Assembly (NCBI GenBank): GCA_019802505.1
Contig: JAFMOC010000021.1
Coordinates: 5,838,001 to 5,902,000 of the forward strand
DNA: 64,000 nucleotides
Direction of reading: 5' to 3'
DNA from: Corydoras sp. C115
Lineage: Eukaryota > Chordata > Actinopteri > Siluriformes > Callichthyidae
Part shown: in pieces, positions 14,534-26,046 of the stretch
How the letters are laid out: each line of letters opens with the position of its first letter
How positions within the stretch are numbered: position 1 is the stretch's first letter
Translations under genes and position numbers: made by a program
Notes under the pieces: generated by a model
What the model was told of the DNA's origin: nothing
Databases searched by the model: none
The model's input: the letters and a program-made list of their open reading frames with translations, nothing else

Positions 14534-14848
14534 GGTGGCACGGTGGCTTAGCGGTTAGCACATCCGCCTCTCAGCGCTTTGGATCCAAGTTCAAATCCTG
14601 ATCTGGGTGGAGTTTTCTTGTTCTCCCAGTGTCTGCATGGGTTTCTTCCGGGTTCTCAGGTTTCCTCCCACAGTCCAAAAACATGGATTCATAGTGAAAA
14701 GGCTACTCTAAATTGCCGCTATGTATATATTAGGAGTGTGTCTGTGCTAGTGTGCTTCCAGCGATGGATTTGCACCCTGTCTGCCAGACGCCTGAAATAT
14801 CTTCCTCCCATGACCCTAGTACAGGATTAAGCGGTCAAGATGATGCTA
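14534..14848 (+). mobile_element. V-SINE, head intact, 3' part diverged
   Basis: Starts gtggcacggtggcttagcgg with a good A box (tggcttagcgg) and a weakened B box (agttcaaatcc). The central domain is clear. The 3' half is shortened: the ctgggtgtatctgccc segment is reduced and the tail is aagcggtcaagatgatg rather than (GAAT)n. Confidence 0.9.
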
Positions 14849-17149
14849 TAAGATAAGAATGAAGTGATATTGAAATTAAATCACAGATGTAAAAAATGTT
14901 AACAGGAAAAATAGGTGGAACTCCTCTGCATTGACAGACTAGGTACATATGTCGATAACAAAGACTGACATCAAACAACACATTGCTAAATAAAAAAAAA
15001 AAAAAAACACATCTGAAACTCAGTACAACATCAGTACATATAACTTATGACCACAGTCCCTCTTTTACCAAAAAGCAATGTTTAGTGTGGTTAACATTAA
15101 GGAAAATACTCATGCCGTTGGAAATAACTGCAACCTGAAAATAAAGTCTACAGAACGTTTTTTCAAAAGCTCAAATAGTGAGGACCCACTGACCTGTGTA
15201 GCTTCAAGGTTTCCTAACATGATTTGATTCAACTCAGTCGTACATTATTAAGGCTTGCTGCATTAACAGCATAGAAACCTTGAAACCCTGCAGACTCTAC
15301 AGTGAAGTACCCCTGGTCTGAAGATGGCAGATGGATTGCATTGCAAATACAGATTAGCTAGTATAGCTTTAAAATACTATTATTGGATTATAAAGTAAGA
15401 GTCAAAAATAAAGCAAAAACAAGAATATGATAATCATGGTGACCGATGTATGCAAAAACTTTGTAAAAAGTCATTAGCTACAATATATGATGTCAGGCTT
15501 ACTTTAAGATAGAAGCTAATTAAACACTAAAAATAATAAAAATCTAAGGTGTGTGTGTGTGTGTGTTCCCTATACAAATTCACGTGGTTGTTTCAATTAC
15601 CATGAAATTTGACATACTCTTTGAGATCCTGCAGTGGATCTCAACCACCAAGAAGTAAGTCGAGATGTCTTACCACCTCTACTTGTTTCAAGCAGCAACA
15701 GAGTGATTTGTAGCCAAGAGTAACAAAAAAAAAATTCCACCAAGAAGTGACCGATTGCGTATAAATCAACGTTTATGCCATTTTATGCCATTTATGCCAT
15801 TTCTTCCTAAGCCGGGGGTTAGTGTTTTTATAAACAAAGTGTCAAGCACCATTATACTTCAGTTTCTAACAAATTTGATCCTTAAAGACAAGAAGCCTCA
15901 GGTTAAAACCACTACTGCTTGTTATTTAAACAACAGATTTAGAATACAAATTAAGATCATAATAAACAAAATTTTTAGAAACATTAACCTCATAAAGAAA
16001 AAGTGAAGTTAAGTGCACATGTGGATCATGTCAGTTGTTATTAAGTTCAACATTTAAAAAACAATCATGTCAGTGCTACTGCCATTTTAAAAATGACCTA
16101 CTATTCACTGATAAAATATCTATTTATTTATTTTTTATATATAAAGATTTACTACTGCTGTCCACTTTCTAAAAAAAATGGGAACTGGGCTGCGACTTCA
16201 ACAAATCTATTAACTCCAGATCCAGATGCCTGAGGTTTAGCTTATGCACCTTTCGCTGACCTTTTTGTTTCTGACATGCTGCACTGTGGAGAGGGCAACA
16301 CTCCTTAGTTTCAACCAGCCGGTGTCCGTCTGCTACTTGGGAAGCACAAATCTAACTAAAGTAATACATATTTAAAACTCTGATACAGTTATACACCAAT
16401 TTGATTAATTCTGCAAAATTTAAACAGATCAACTACAAACACTAAAGACATTGATATTCAGTTTTGTTCAGACCACATACATGTAAAGTGGACCATCACA
16501 TTTAGAAATTTCATTATCTCTTTGTCATGTCTTTGCATTCTTTTATCAATTTGGTCATTCTAAAAATATTTAAAAACACTATTGGGGATTCAATTGGCTA
16601 AAAGTCAACAAGAAAGGTGACTTACAAAGTCATTGTGGTTCTTATTTTGGAAATATATTGTTGTATTATTATTTTTTAAATTATTTTAATGAGTTGAGTT
16701 TTGTCGCTGTGTGGAGTTCTATAGTGTGTAGCATGTCTCATCATTTTACTGCACCTTTACACTTTATTCTCCTTACCTCATGTGTAACCTCCCTTTATAA
16801 ACTGCTTCCATTTTTGATTCATGCTGCCTACGCTGTCTCCTCACTGACACCCAGAGGCAGAGCAAGACACTAGTGCAAGATCTAGTGCAGGACTTAAATG
16901 CCTGAGCTAGTCATTAACCCATGCATTTTCTGGCAATATCATGTCTACTGGCCACAATCCCAACAACTTTGCCTAAAGACTTAGGCAAATATTATTGAAC
17001 ATTTAATGAATTTAATAAATCCAATACTTAAACTTGGTTATGGCTATAAAATTCGAAAATTTGACATTACCGTACAAAGATAATGTCTGTATTTTTTCTT
17101 TGTTTTATTAGATAATTTTGTCTCATTCAAACTATAGATCTTGCCATTT
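14849..17149. other. Unique AT-rich sequence, no gene seen
   Basis: Contains a short (GT)8 at about 15551 and a local triplication of ttatgccatt at 15772-15800. Largest frames are about 83 codons and carry no motif. Nothing else recognised. Confidence 0.5.
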
Positions 17150-17990
17150 TACTGGATAGACTAGAAGCATGGTGGGGATTACTGGATCCTATGGTTTGTC
17201 CTATAAATGCTCCAGTTGGGATTGATTTTTCACAAACATTAAATAAGTTCTCACTTTATGCAGATGATACGCAGTTGTACATTTTAGCTAAACCTAATGT
17301 TGCTCACTCAATCAGTCAGCTTAATAGCTGCATTAGAGCAAAGAGGATATGTCAAGTCATTTATTGCTGATAATTATGCTAAAACTAAAACTCTTAAAGT
17401 TGGATCAAAGGACAAAACATATAGACTGTGCAAAAATGAGTCAAAATGTTCATTGCCCCCTGATTAGACTCAGTTCATCTGTAAATAATTTAATTGATCC
17501 ACTCGATTTGGATCTCTCTTTGACAAAGCACTATTGCTAGAATTGCATTTTTTGTTTACCTTTGTAACATCTGAAATCTACAAAATATACTTTCATTTTA
17601 AGATGTAAAGAAAATAATCCATGCTTTTATAATCTCAAGATTGGAACGTAATGCACAGAATGTTCTATTAAATCATTACATAAACTACATTTTATTCAAA
17701 ATGTCAGGCAAGAGTTCCTCTTTCCAGTAAGTTTAATCATATTAGCTCCATTTAATTAAACTCTGGTTTAGTTTATAATATACATTTTAACATAAAAAGA
17801 TTAAATACTACAGAATCTGACAAAACTTATTAAATTGTATAATTCAATATGTGTGCTTTGCTTGCAAGACACAGGCTTGCTTTCAGTTCCTAAAAATTAT
17901 GAAATCACAGCTGGGGGTGAACATTCTCCAAGACTCCTCAACTTTGGAATAACCTTTCTGTTACTTACATTCAGTTAATCTTTGTAGATA
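17150..17990 (+). mobile_element. Decayed LINE (L2/CR1-like), 3' half of ORF2
   Basis: A non-LTR retrotransposon relic. At 17257-17280 the translation reads YADDTQLY, the catalytic motif of LINE-2/CR1-type reverse transcriptase, preceded by FSL and followed by a Gln/Leu/Asn helix-like stretch and an MSSHFLL segment that matches the usual WMSxNFLxLN region, one frame away. Further on, a frame-broken LLVPKN-like and NFGIT-like end is visible. Many stops and frameshifts: dead. The 5' end and 3' tail are missing. Confidence 0.7.
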
Positions 17991-18108
17991 ACTGTAAATA
18001 TTATTACTAAAAATGACAATTTTTCTTTTACTCCTGTTAATTTGTATGGAAAGCTGGTATTCAATTACTGTGTGCTTATACAGTACCATATCTAATTATT
18101 TTATACTT

Positions 18109-18379
18109 GTGTCCACGTGGGTTTTCTCCTGGTTCTCCGGTTTCCTCCCACGGTCCAAAAAACATGGATTAATGTGATTTGAATTCTCCAAATTACCCCA
18201 TATAGAGTGTGTTTGTGTGTGTCTGTGAGTGTGTGCCCAGCGATAGATTGGCGCCCTGTCCTGGGTGTAGTTGCACAGTGCCCGAAACGTTTACCCCGTG
18301 ATGGGCATGGGGAACCCCCCCCCACCCGAACCTAGTAGAGGATAAAGCGGAAGATAATGGATGGATGGATGGATGGATG
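18109..18379 (+). mobile_element. V-SINE, 5'-truncated, with (GGAT)n tail
   Basis: Begins in the central domain (gtgtccacgtgggttttctcc), so the tRNA-like head is absent. The body to gaggataaagcggaagataatgg is well preserved. The tail is (GGAT)n instead of (GAAT)n. Confidence 0.9.
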
Positions 18380-18425
18380 AATTGCCCCCATATAGTGTGC
18401 ATCTGTGTGTGAGTGAGTGTGTGCC
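18380..18425 (+). mobile_element. Short V-SINE body fragment
   Basis: Repeats the gaattgcccc(c)atatag and tgtgtgtgagtgagtgtgtg part of the element directly after the tail of the previous copy. Either a second, almost wholly deleted copy or a local duplication. Confidence 0.6.
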
Positions 18426-19384
18426 ACAAAAACACAAGGAAAAATTTAACCAATACAATCTAATAATCTAGTAATACAATCTAGAGATAAAATTAGAAGC
18501 ATTATTAGACATATTAATAACAAAACCCTTAGATGTAATCCTGTGTTATTTAACCATTGGTGTGGCTTTGTACCTATGAGCATGACAGATATTCTGTTTA
18601 CCCTGAAGAAAATAATAAAGATTTTTACATGAGTCGAGGAATCAGAGACTGACTGTCCATGGGGATCAGGACAGAAAGACACAATCTGTTCACTTCACAG
18701 AATGTGAACAGCTCTCCACTGTCAGCAGAGCATGAAGGCACCCTCAATGATGTCACCCACACCACAGCACATGGGCGCCAATGTCACCCATGTCATGGAA
18801 TGAGGACAGTTGTGTTAATGCTCATGGACAGGCAGTGGGCATGTCAGAGAAATGCAAGACAGGAAAGCAAAGCCTGAGCTGCTCTAGTCCACTTGAGTCC
18901 ACCTTGTTCATGCCACAAGTGACTAGGCAATACAAGACATGCCTCAATTCCTACACTAGTTCCCGCGGCTCTGATATAGTCTCCTGTGCACAAACAATAC
19001 TGTAGATCCACCCACTTACAAAAACAGAGCAGGGGTGCCCATCCATCACGCTGAGGGGTAGGCGAGTGATTGAGAGAAGAGTTGAAAGAATGGTGCCATG
19101 CAAGGCATTAGCATTCAGGCTGGTTTTGCGTTATGGAAATCACCAGAGTGCTCCCTCACTAAAGCTGCGCCTTGGAATGTGTCAGTGCCCACTCAGCTCT
19201 GATCTGTGGCTTAGAACATAAAAGAATATAAACAGGACTGTATTTGCATTGCGATCTGTACCAAAGAAGAAAATTAAATCTTAAAACAAGTTAATGCAGA
19301 GATCGAGATAACGATCAATCAAGGGTTTTTTTAAATGATAGAGACAGCCTGTTTTCAGCATATCTGATCATTTGTTTGACTCTA
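18426..19384. other. Unique sequence, no gene seen
   Basis: Less AT-rich than average between 18640 and 19210, with repeated tgtcaccca(c/t) words. Overlapping frames of 72-74 codons lack motifs. Not assigned. Confidence 0.45.
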
Positions 19385-19620
19385 CAGTGCCAGTCAAAAG
19401 TTTGGATACAGCACCTTCTTGCTCCATTGTCTATTTTCTACACTTACCATGTATACGTACATTGTAGTTTAATAATTACATGCTATAGAAAATCTGTTTT
19501 GATTTCCTTTCTTGCTTTTTAATCTTTGTTCTTTTACAGAACAGGTATAATTTAGGTGTAGAACACAAAGTCCATTTTTACGGAAAGTGGAAATCAAAAG
19601 AATAATAAATAGAGCCAAAG
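19385..19620 (+). mobile_element. Tc1/mariner-type MITE relic
   Basis: Begins TA-CAGTGCCAGTCAAAAGTTTG, a familiar Tc1-family terminal sequence of fish. The following sequence is related to 35115-35420 (ctccattgtct, acaggtataa, catttttac/atagaaagtggaa). Non-coding. The far terminal repeat was not found. Confidence 0.55.
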
Positions 19621-19936
19621 GAAGGTGAAGGAAGGAACCAAAGGAAGGTGGTTCTGTATGTCAAGATTCACAAACATGTTATAGAGATCAAAACACATGC
19701 AACATGTGGGTCTATGGTATGAAAATGGTGTCCGGACTAAAAAACAAAAGCATTCCTGATGCTAAATCATCCATTTCAACTACCTGTTCATCACTGTCGA
19801 ACATGATTTGTTTTGTTTTTTTACCATTGCAACATTACATTTAGACATGCAGAGATTTACAACCATTAGTTTGATAGCTTCCGTTTGTTAAACTTTTTTT
19901 TTTTTAATTGCCTCTATCTAAATTACCACTAATACA

Positions 19937-19938
<2 letters not shown>
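19621..19938. other. Unique sequence, no gene seen
   Basis: A small GGAAGGTGAA/GAACC tandem repeat lies at about 19619-19652. Otherwise nothing recognised. Confidence 0.5.

Positions 19939-19980
<42 letters not shown>
19939..19980. repeat. (GT)n microsatellite
   Basis: About 21 GT units directly abutting the GT-rich body of the next V-SINE, from which it probably expanded. Confidence 0.97.
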
Positions 19981-19981
<1 letters not shown>

Positions 19982-20130
19982 TTTGCGAGTGAGTATGTGC
20001 CATTGATGGATTGGCGACCTGTCCTTGTTGTATCTGCCAAGTGCCCTGAATCGTCCTCCACTAGATGGGCATAGAGAACCCCCAGCGACCCTTGTATAGG
20101 CTTAAGCGGTAAAGATAATGAGATGAAATG
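19981..20130 (+). mobile_element. V-SINE 3' half
   Basis: Retains gcgagtgagtatgtgcc, gatggattggcgacctgtcc and the cttaagcggtaaagataatg end. The 5' half has been replaced by, or lies beyond, the (GT)n tract. Confidence 0.85.
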
Positions 20131-21331
20131 ATATCACATTTCTGTCGGGCATTTTAGCTAAATGACCCCTAATTAGGATTTGAAATATTCATGATAAATC
20201 CTGTGACAGGCTTCTTTCTCATCATTTTGGGCAGACTTTGCAGCCAAATCAATGGAGCTCTTCCAATCTCATTCTTTTTAGTGACTCTGCCATTATATTA
20301 GCCACCATTTTAGTCCACTAATGAAATTTAATCAAATCTATCAACGGTCTTATTAACTTTAAGGACATTAACTTATTAAGGACATTTATTGAACTCCAAG
20401 AGGCTCCGCTAACGATACAAAGCCTTATCTTTTAATCGCATAAAGCTATGACACACATGTGCCCATCAACATGACAAGCAATATATTTTACATACTGCAA
20501 GACAACTTAAATTAGCTGTTGGCATATTATGCAGAGTAAATAAAATCATTATGTATTGTCTTGTTATGTAAATGCACAAATTATAAATTTGGAAGCCGAC
20601 TGAACTTTATCCTAAACTATGTATAAGAATTAACACCAGTAAAGAAAGGACCTGAAGATACACCTTAATGGTAGATATAAATACTTTTATCTTTCTTCAC
20701 TAAAATTATTTTTTTTAAAGCAAACATATTTCTCTAGTAAGAACAGTCAAGTAGTGCACTGACCCCAGTGTCTTGACAGTCATGAAATGCTGCTGAATCT
20801 AATGTTCATGTTCATTTTGACACCCACTGTGCTCTAACCAGCCATGAAGGTGTCGTGTGAAATCTGTCACCCGAGCAATACATGACCTCAAGCAGAAAAT
20901 TAGGAAGAGCTTACACTTTTATCAGGGGTGAAAGTCATCTTGACACTTTTTATTGGCACGCACAAAAATGCCCCTAAATGATCGTAATTTCGGTGCAACA
21001 AACTGGATCAAGAATCACATCCTTTTCTGTTCGAAAAGCATACAGGGGAAATGCACAATGCTTACCAATGCGTGAAGGGCAAAACAATCAAAACAATATC
21101 ACAGCTGTGACCAATCAGATCTGAATTTGTGCTGAATGTTTGCATTCCCTTTCTATAGGTACCTGCATTGTTTGTTTTTTTTTTGTTTGGTTAACTTAGC
21201 AATATTGATGGTGTAAAAGCGTTGCTGTAGTTGTACTTGATAAATGTTTATAGAGGAAGATAATCCAATATTACAAAAATTCTGACCAGTACAATAATCA
21301 GTAGTTATGGTTACCCTAGTATGGTTACCTA
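20131..21331. other. Unique sequence; possible conserved non-coding stretch
   Basis: No gene. The part 20200-20480 has high sequence complexity with several TAAT/ATTA words and could be a conserved regulatory element; this needs alignment. Confidence 0.4.
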
Positions 21332-21332
21332 A

Positions 21333-21363
<31 letters not shown>

Positions 21364-21380
21364 CTGTATATATATATATA
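21332..21380. repeat. (CA)n(TA)n microsatellite
   Basis: CA units then TA units ending exactly at the start of the V-SINE. Confidence 0.95.
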
Positions 21381-21685
21381 GGCGGCACGGTGGGTTAGTG
21401 GTTAGCACATTCGCCTCTCAGCGCTAGGGATTCCCGGTTCGAATCCCCATCTGGGTGGAGTTTCCATGTTCTCCCCATGTCTGCGTGGGTTTCCTCCGGG
21501 TTCTCTGGTTTCCTCCCACAGTCCAAAAACATGGATCAAGTCAATTTAATTCTCCAAATTGCCCCATATAGAGTGTGTCTGTGTGAGTGAGTGTGTGCCC
21601 AGCGCCTGAAACGTTCTCCCCTGGATGGGGATAGGGAACCCCACCGCGACCCTAATAGAGGATAAAGCGGGAGATAATTAATGAA

Positions 21686-21691
<6 letters not shown>
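21381..21691 (+). mobile_element. V-SINE with a 38-bp internal deletion, inside (TA)n
   Basis: Complete head (A box tgggttagtgg, B box ggttcgaatcc) and central domain, ending in gagataattaatgaatgaat. Compared with other copies, the segment between two cccagcg words (gatggattggcgccctg and onward) is missing, leaving gtgcccagcgcctgaaacg. (TA)n flanks both ends, so it probably inserted into a (TA)n tract. Confidence 0.94.

Positions 21692-21734
<43 letters not shown>
21692..21734. repeat. (TA)n microsatellite
   Basis: About 20 TA units directly after the SINE tail. Confidence 0.95.
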
Positions 21735-21735
<1 letters not shown>

Positions 21736-23006
21736 AACCATCAATAAATGAGCTCAGGAAATAAAAACAATGCAAAGTACTTGTTACTTGAGGCTGATGC
21801 AGGACTGTACCCTTTGAGATCATTGTATTCATTTTGAAAGAAAGAATTTGAAAATGTACCCTTCTGTCTACCTCAGCACACCTACTTATGAATGTACTCT
21901 TCCATGAGCCTACGCAGTTATGACAGATTTGATCAGTCATGATTGACATGCACCTATCTCTGCACAACTTGCTATTGTCTGTATTATTTTCACAAACCTG
22001 AAGGTGGCATTAAAGCAGGGCTATTGTGTCTAAGTGTCCTTATATTATGCCATAGTAAAAGATGCTGGATTTTTTTTGAGGAATCTGATTGTTTTAAACT
22101 TACATTATATTAATTAGTAATTAATAATATTAATAATTTAAAAAATATATATGTATTTATTACTAAAAAGAGCAGGTTTACATCACTTAATTTATAACCC
22201 TTAAATCTATTATAACAAGAGAGCAAGATTAACTAATAAACACCTTTTTTTTTATTCATTTGGTTCTCATAATCTGCTTGTAAGACATTATTATTTGATG
22301 TATCTTTTTTTTCTGCTGTAATAGAACTACCAAACAGTTTACAAACGTCCATGTATCATTGTATTTTGCTCTAACGATATATCTGATTTAAAAATGCAAC
22401 CTCAAGCACCAATAAGTTATATTAAACTTTAATTAGAGATTTATTTTAAAACATGTCAGCACAATTCTGTAATGGAAATACTAATTGCAGATTGTAAAAT
22501 TTTGTGTCTTGTAAGTAATAATAGAAAGACCAACTGTACTGTAATTGAAAAATAAGTTGAACTTGTACATTAAACCTTTGCAAGCACTTACTTTAGTACA
22601 AAAAAAGGAAAATGTGAGCTAAAGCGCTGGCTAAAAAAGGACTACAAAATTTTAAACTTGTGGTTAATTGTTATTCATCATGTATGAGTCAGAGAAAGAA
22701 GTAAAAAAAAAGGCAGTTACCACACTTTATATTGTGTTTCAGACCACTGAGAACACCACCTTTTTTCCAAAGCAAAAGAGCACCATATAACCACAACCCT
22801 GCATTCCCCCTGCAAGTGCCACTTTGAACTTCATTACAATTCCATCTGTCTCACATCTGCATCTTTTTAGAGAAGAAGTTAATGACACACCAATGCAGTA
22901 TACACATATATAGGGTTTCCAGCTTCTGCCACCAAACATTTTCATATTACACCCACAGGAAACATGTTTTTTATTTCTTCTTGTAAGGTTGATTAAAAAG
23001 TCACAT

Positions 23007-23008
<2 letters not shown>
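21735..23008. other. Unique AT-rich sequence, no gene seen
   Basis: No coding or repeat signal recognised. Confidence 0.5.
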
Positions 23009-23073
<65 letters not shown>

Positions 23074-23093
23074 TACACACACACACACACACA
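23009..23093. repeat. (CT)n(CA)n microsatellite
   Basis: About 27 CT units followed by CA repeats with one CATA interruption. Confidence 0.97.
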
Positions 23094-23961
23094 TTTGCTA
23101 GTAATTTGTATTCTGTATGTTAATACCACTAATAATGTCTAAATGTCAATTGGAGCAATTGTTATAAAAGCTTATTATATGCTCCATTACAGCATCTCCT
23201 TAAACACCTACAGCACATCTTACACAATATTACAAATCGGTAAACTATGACATGCAATAGAACAATGAGGAGATTCAAATCTTTATTAAAGCAATTTAAA
23301 AATGAAACCTATTTACTTTACTTGGATTAAAACAAGGCAATTAACAGCATGGGTATGTGTATTTTTCAGGTTCTCCAGTGGTTAGCAATGACAAAAATTA
23401 AGGTGAAATGCAAAAATAATTATAAAAGCTCAGTCTTCAATATTTAATATTGGCAAAGCAAAAATCTCTCAGAACATCAGAAATCTTTCACTCCATACAA
23501 GTCCCAGACCCTGCCTGTATCCAGCAAAACCAGGTATACATTCAGGTTATGTTCTCATCAACAGTCATGTGTTTGTTTGTTTTTTTCTTATTTCTTTATT
23601 TCTCGTATTTAAGCATCTCATTCTTAATATTTCATTTTCAGTATGCCACAAACTTTAATACTTGGAAATGGAAAAAGCAACCATATTGCACTGGGGGCTA
23701 AATGCATAAATAAAACCTGAATGAAATAAGAAATATTGCAAAAAGATTTTTAAAAAAAAAGCTTGACTAATGTGAAAAGGTTAGGGTATTGCTAAAACTT
23801 AAATGCAAAAATTAGTTTTTTTTCCATTTAAACAATCATGTAGTAATATCCTACACACTTCTAGGTGAACCTAAAAACACAATTTGAATCAGTTGCTGGC
23901 CATTAAAAGTGTCTGTAGCACAAGTGATGGACATCCACTTTAATTTACATTTAATCCCTAT
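23094..23961. other. Unique AT-rich sequence, no gene seen
   Basis: No gene or known repeat recognised up to the LTR element. Confidence 0.5.
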
Positions 23962-24141
23962 ACATGTGTCAGGGTTGGGAGGGCTAAGCCACTTCCCCCT
24001 GATTTCCTTAGTTCGGGGTTCCCGTAGGTAGGGCCCATTCCCGAGGCTTGGGATTGGGTCTTAACTAATCACATGTAGCCTGACTACACTTAAAGAGCGC
24101 ATGCTCCCTGAGTCAGCAGGCCAGCATTATCTTTGTCATAT

Positions 24142-24607
24142 TTACATTTACATTACATTTAGTCATTTAGCAGACGCTTTTATCCAAAGCGACTTATAAA
24201 TGAGAACACCACAAGTCAGAAGCCATGGAGAAAATCAACTATACTGTCAATTCATCAAACCTGATTGTTATTCGATGCTGTTATTCAAACCTGTTATTGT
24301 TATTTATTTATTTTTTTTTTTTCTACAACAGGTATTTGTTAAAGAGATGCGTCTTAAGTAGTTTCTTAAAACTGTTTAGTGATTCTGCCTTACGGACAGA
24401 GTTGGGAAGATCGTTCCACCATTTTGCAGTGGTGAACGCCACGGAGTGAGAATTAGCTCCTCGGTGAGGTGGAATCGCCAGGCGGCAATCCTCACTGGAG
24501 CGAAGTGAACGAGTCGGAGTGTATTTTGAAAAGATAGAGTAAAGGTAGGAGGTGGAAGATCCAGAAATGGTTCTGTATGCCAGAGTCAGTGACTTGTACT
24601 GAATATG
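24142..24607 (-). mobile_element. 5'-truncated LINE-2 nested in the LTR
   Basis: On the minus strand this is the 3' end of a LINE-2: the C-terminal end of ORF2 followed by a 3' untranslated region ending in the characteristic ctttggataaaagcgtctgc and (AAATGT)n-like tail. A short duplication (CATAT at 24137-24141 and 24608-24612) flanks it. The uninterrupted second LTR shows the pre-insertion sequence. Confidence 0.88.
24323..24605 (-). pseudogene. LINE-2 ORF2 C-terminus remnant
   Basis: A frame of about 94 codons reading into the end of ORF2. Recognisable are AYRTISGSSTSYL, the KYTPTRSLRSS motif, a WWNDLPNSVR segment and the closing FKKLLKTHLFN, the usual end of LINE-2/CR1-type proteins. The frame is open to its natural stop but lacks the endonuclease and reverse-transcriptase domains because of 5' truncation, so it is a non-functional fragment. 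Its open state and clean end suggest a fairly recent insertion. Confidence 0.8.
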
Positions 24608-24858
24608 CATATGCTATGTTACGTTGGTTAGCGTTTGCCATGTTCGGTTCATTTCGGTATTCCGGTCACGTTTCGGTTTTAGTTTTGTTTGTAGGGTTTA
24701 TGGTTTGCTCCCGGCATGTTTCGCCGTGCTTTCAGCGTCGTTCACGCTGATCTATAAATAAAGACCTCATTGCCGCTCACCTGGTCGCCTGGCTCGCTTA
24801 CTCGCACCAACGTAGCATCGGGCAGTGCCGCCGTTGGACGGCCGGCATTTGTTTGACA

Positions 24859-25605
24859 GAATGCTGACCTCAAAGCCTCGCGAAGTCCAGGAGTCCTTGT
24901 CCGGGTAAGCGGCACTTTTTTCTTTTGTTGTTCCCCGCTGCCGCGTTTCCCGTTCCTTCGGTCTAGCAGCGACGAGCTGTCTTCAGCGTTCCGCCACTGG
25001 TCGTCGGCGTTCCGCCACTCGTCGTCAGCGAGCCGCCACGCGCCGTCAGCGTTCCGCCGCTGGTCGTCCCCACCGCCGCTCTCCGTCTGTGATCCGCTGC
25101 GCACCGCAAGTAAACCGCTCTGAGAGTTCCGCGTCAAGCTCAACTCTGCGCCGTGCCACCTGCACGCCTGGCAGGGTTCGGGGCATCGATTCGGGCAACA
25201 GGTTCCGTTCTGTGTCGGTCGGTGTCCCGTCCCGAGCCGTCCGTGATTTGCTCGGGTTGCGTCCGGTGCTCGGGTCCTGCCTTTGTAGGTCCCACCTCGG
25301 TAGACCAGGACCTATTACTATGTGGTGTTGCTATGGTACTGGTCCTCTCTTTTTGTGTTCATAAGGTGGAGAGGGATCAGGCTGAGAGAGAGGGCAAGGT
25401 GTCCGGTGGATCTCAAGGGGGCCAGTCCAGTGGTCCGATGGGGAAGCTACGAAGCTGCCTGTTAACAGCGCCCAGGTGCTCGCTGACGGCGCGGACATCC
25501 GAACCCGGGGGCGAACCTTCCTAGGAAGGCTACCTCGAACCGACTGGCGGAGGAGAAGCAGACATCCCCGGTGGCCACCAAGCCCTCGGCCCACCTCTGC
25601 GCGGG
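24859..25605 (+). other. Internal region of the LTR element, non-coding
   Basis: GC-rich sequence with no convincing protein. Overlapping frames of 90-130 codons occur on both strands because stops are rare in GC-rich DNA. Contains an AG-rich stretch (ggtggagagggatcaggctg and onward). No zinc knuckle, protease, YxDD or integrase motif seen. Confidence 0.7.
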
Positions 25606-26041
25606 TCCCAGGAGTTGGGAGGGCTAAGCCACTCCCCCCTGATTTCCTTAGTTCGGGTTTGTCTGTTCGGGGTTCCCATAGGTAGGGCCCATTCCTGAGG
25701 CTTGGGATTGGGTCCTACCTAATCACATGTGGCCTGACTACACTTAAAGAGCGCATGCTCCCTGAGTCAGCAGGCCAGCATTATCTTCGTCATATGCTAT
25801 GTTACGTTGGTTAGCGTTTGCTATGTTCTGTTCATTTCGGTATTCCGGTCGCGTTTCGGTTTTAGTTTTGTTTGAAGGGTTTATGGTTTGCTCCCGGCAC
25901 GTTTTGCCTTGCTTTCAGCGTCGTTCACGCTGATTTATAAATAAAGACCTACTTGCCACTCACCTGGTCGCCTGGCTCGCTTACTTGCACCAACGTAGCA
26001 CCGCGCAGCGCCGCCGTTGGACGGACGGCGCTTGTTTGACA
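25606..26041 (+). repeat. 3' LTR
   Basis: About 436 bp, matching the 5' LTR from ttgggagggctaagccac to TTTGTTTGACA. The first bases (tcccaggag) have diverged from TGTCAGGG. It carries the extra ttgtctgttcggg segment absent from the 5' LTR, and its own AATAAA. Confidence 0.9.
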
Positions 26042-26046
26042 ACATG

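Larger units (their letters stand above)
23967..24858 (+). repeat. 5' LTR (interrupted)
   Basis: About 425 bp of LTR once the nested LINE-2 (24142-24607) and its short duplication are removed. It starts TGTCAGGGTTGGGAGGG and ends TTTGTTTGACA. Contains ctataaataaagacc with an AATAAA polyadenylation signal near 24757. Roughly twenty substitutions and one 13-15 bp length difference separate it from the other LTR, so the insertion is not recent. Confidence 0.9.
23962..26046 (+). mobile_element. Short non-coding LTR retrotransposon (TRIM-like, Ty3/gypsy-type ends)
   Basis: Two long terminal repeats flank about 750 bp. The outer ends are TGTCA and TGACA, and a 5-bp target duplication ACATG lies at 23962-23966 and 26042-26046, a length usual for Ty3/gypsy elements. 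The interval between the LTRs is GC-rich and holds no gag or pol reading frame, so the element is either a deletion derivative or a non-autonomous form mobilised by a relative. I see no clear primer-binding site next to the first LTR. The base composition is far richer in CG than the AT-rich flanks. A LINE-2 fragment interrupts the first LTR. Orientation is set by the AATAAA signal in each LTR. Confidence 0.85.

Noticed and set aside
25153..25524. A 123-codon frame between the LTRs as gag or pol
   Set aside because: GC-rich sequence gives long frames by chance on both strands here. No zinc knuckle, protease, polymerase or integrase motif is present.
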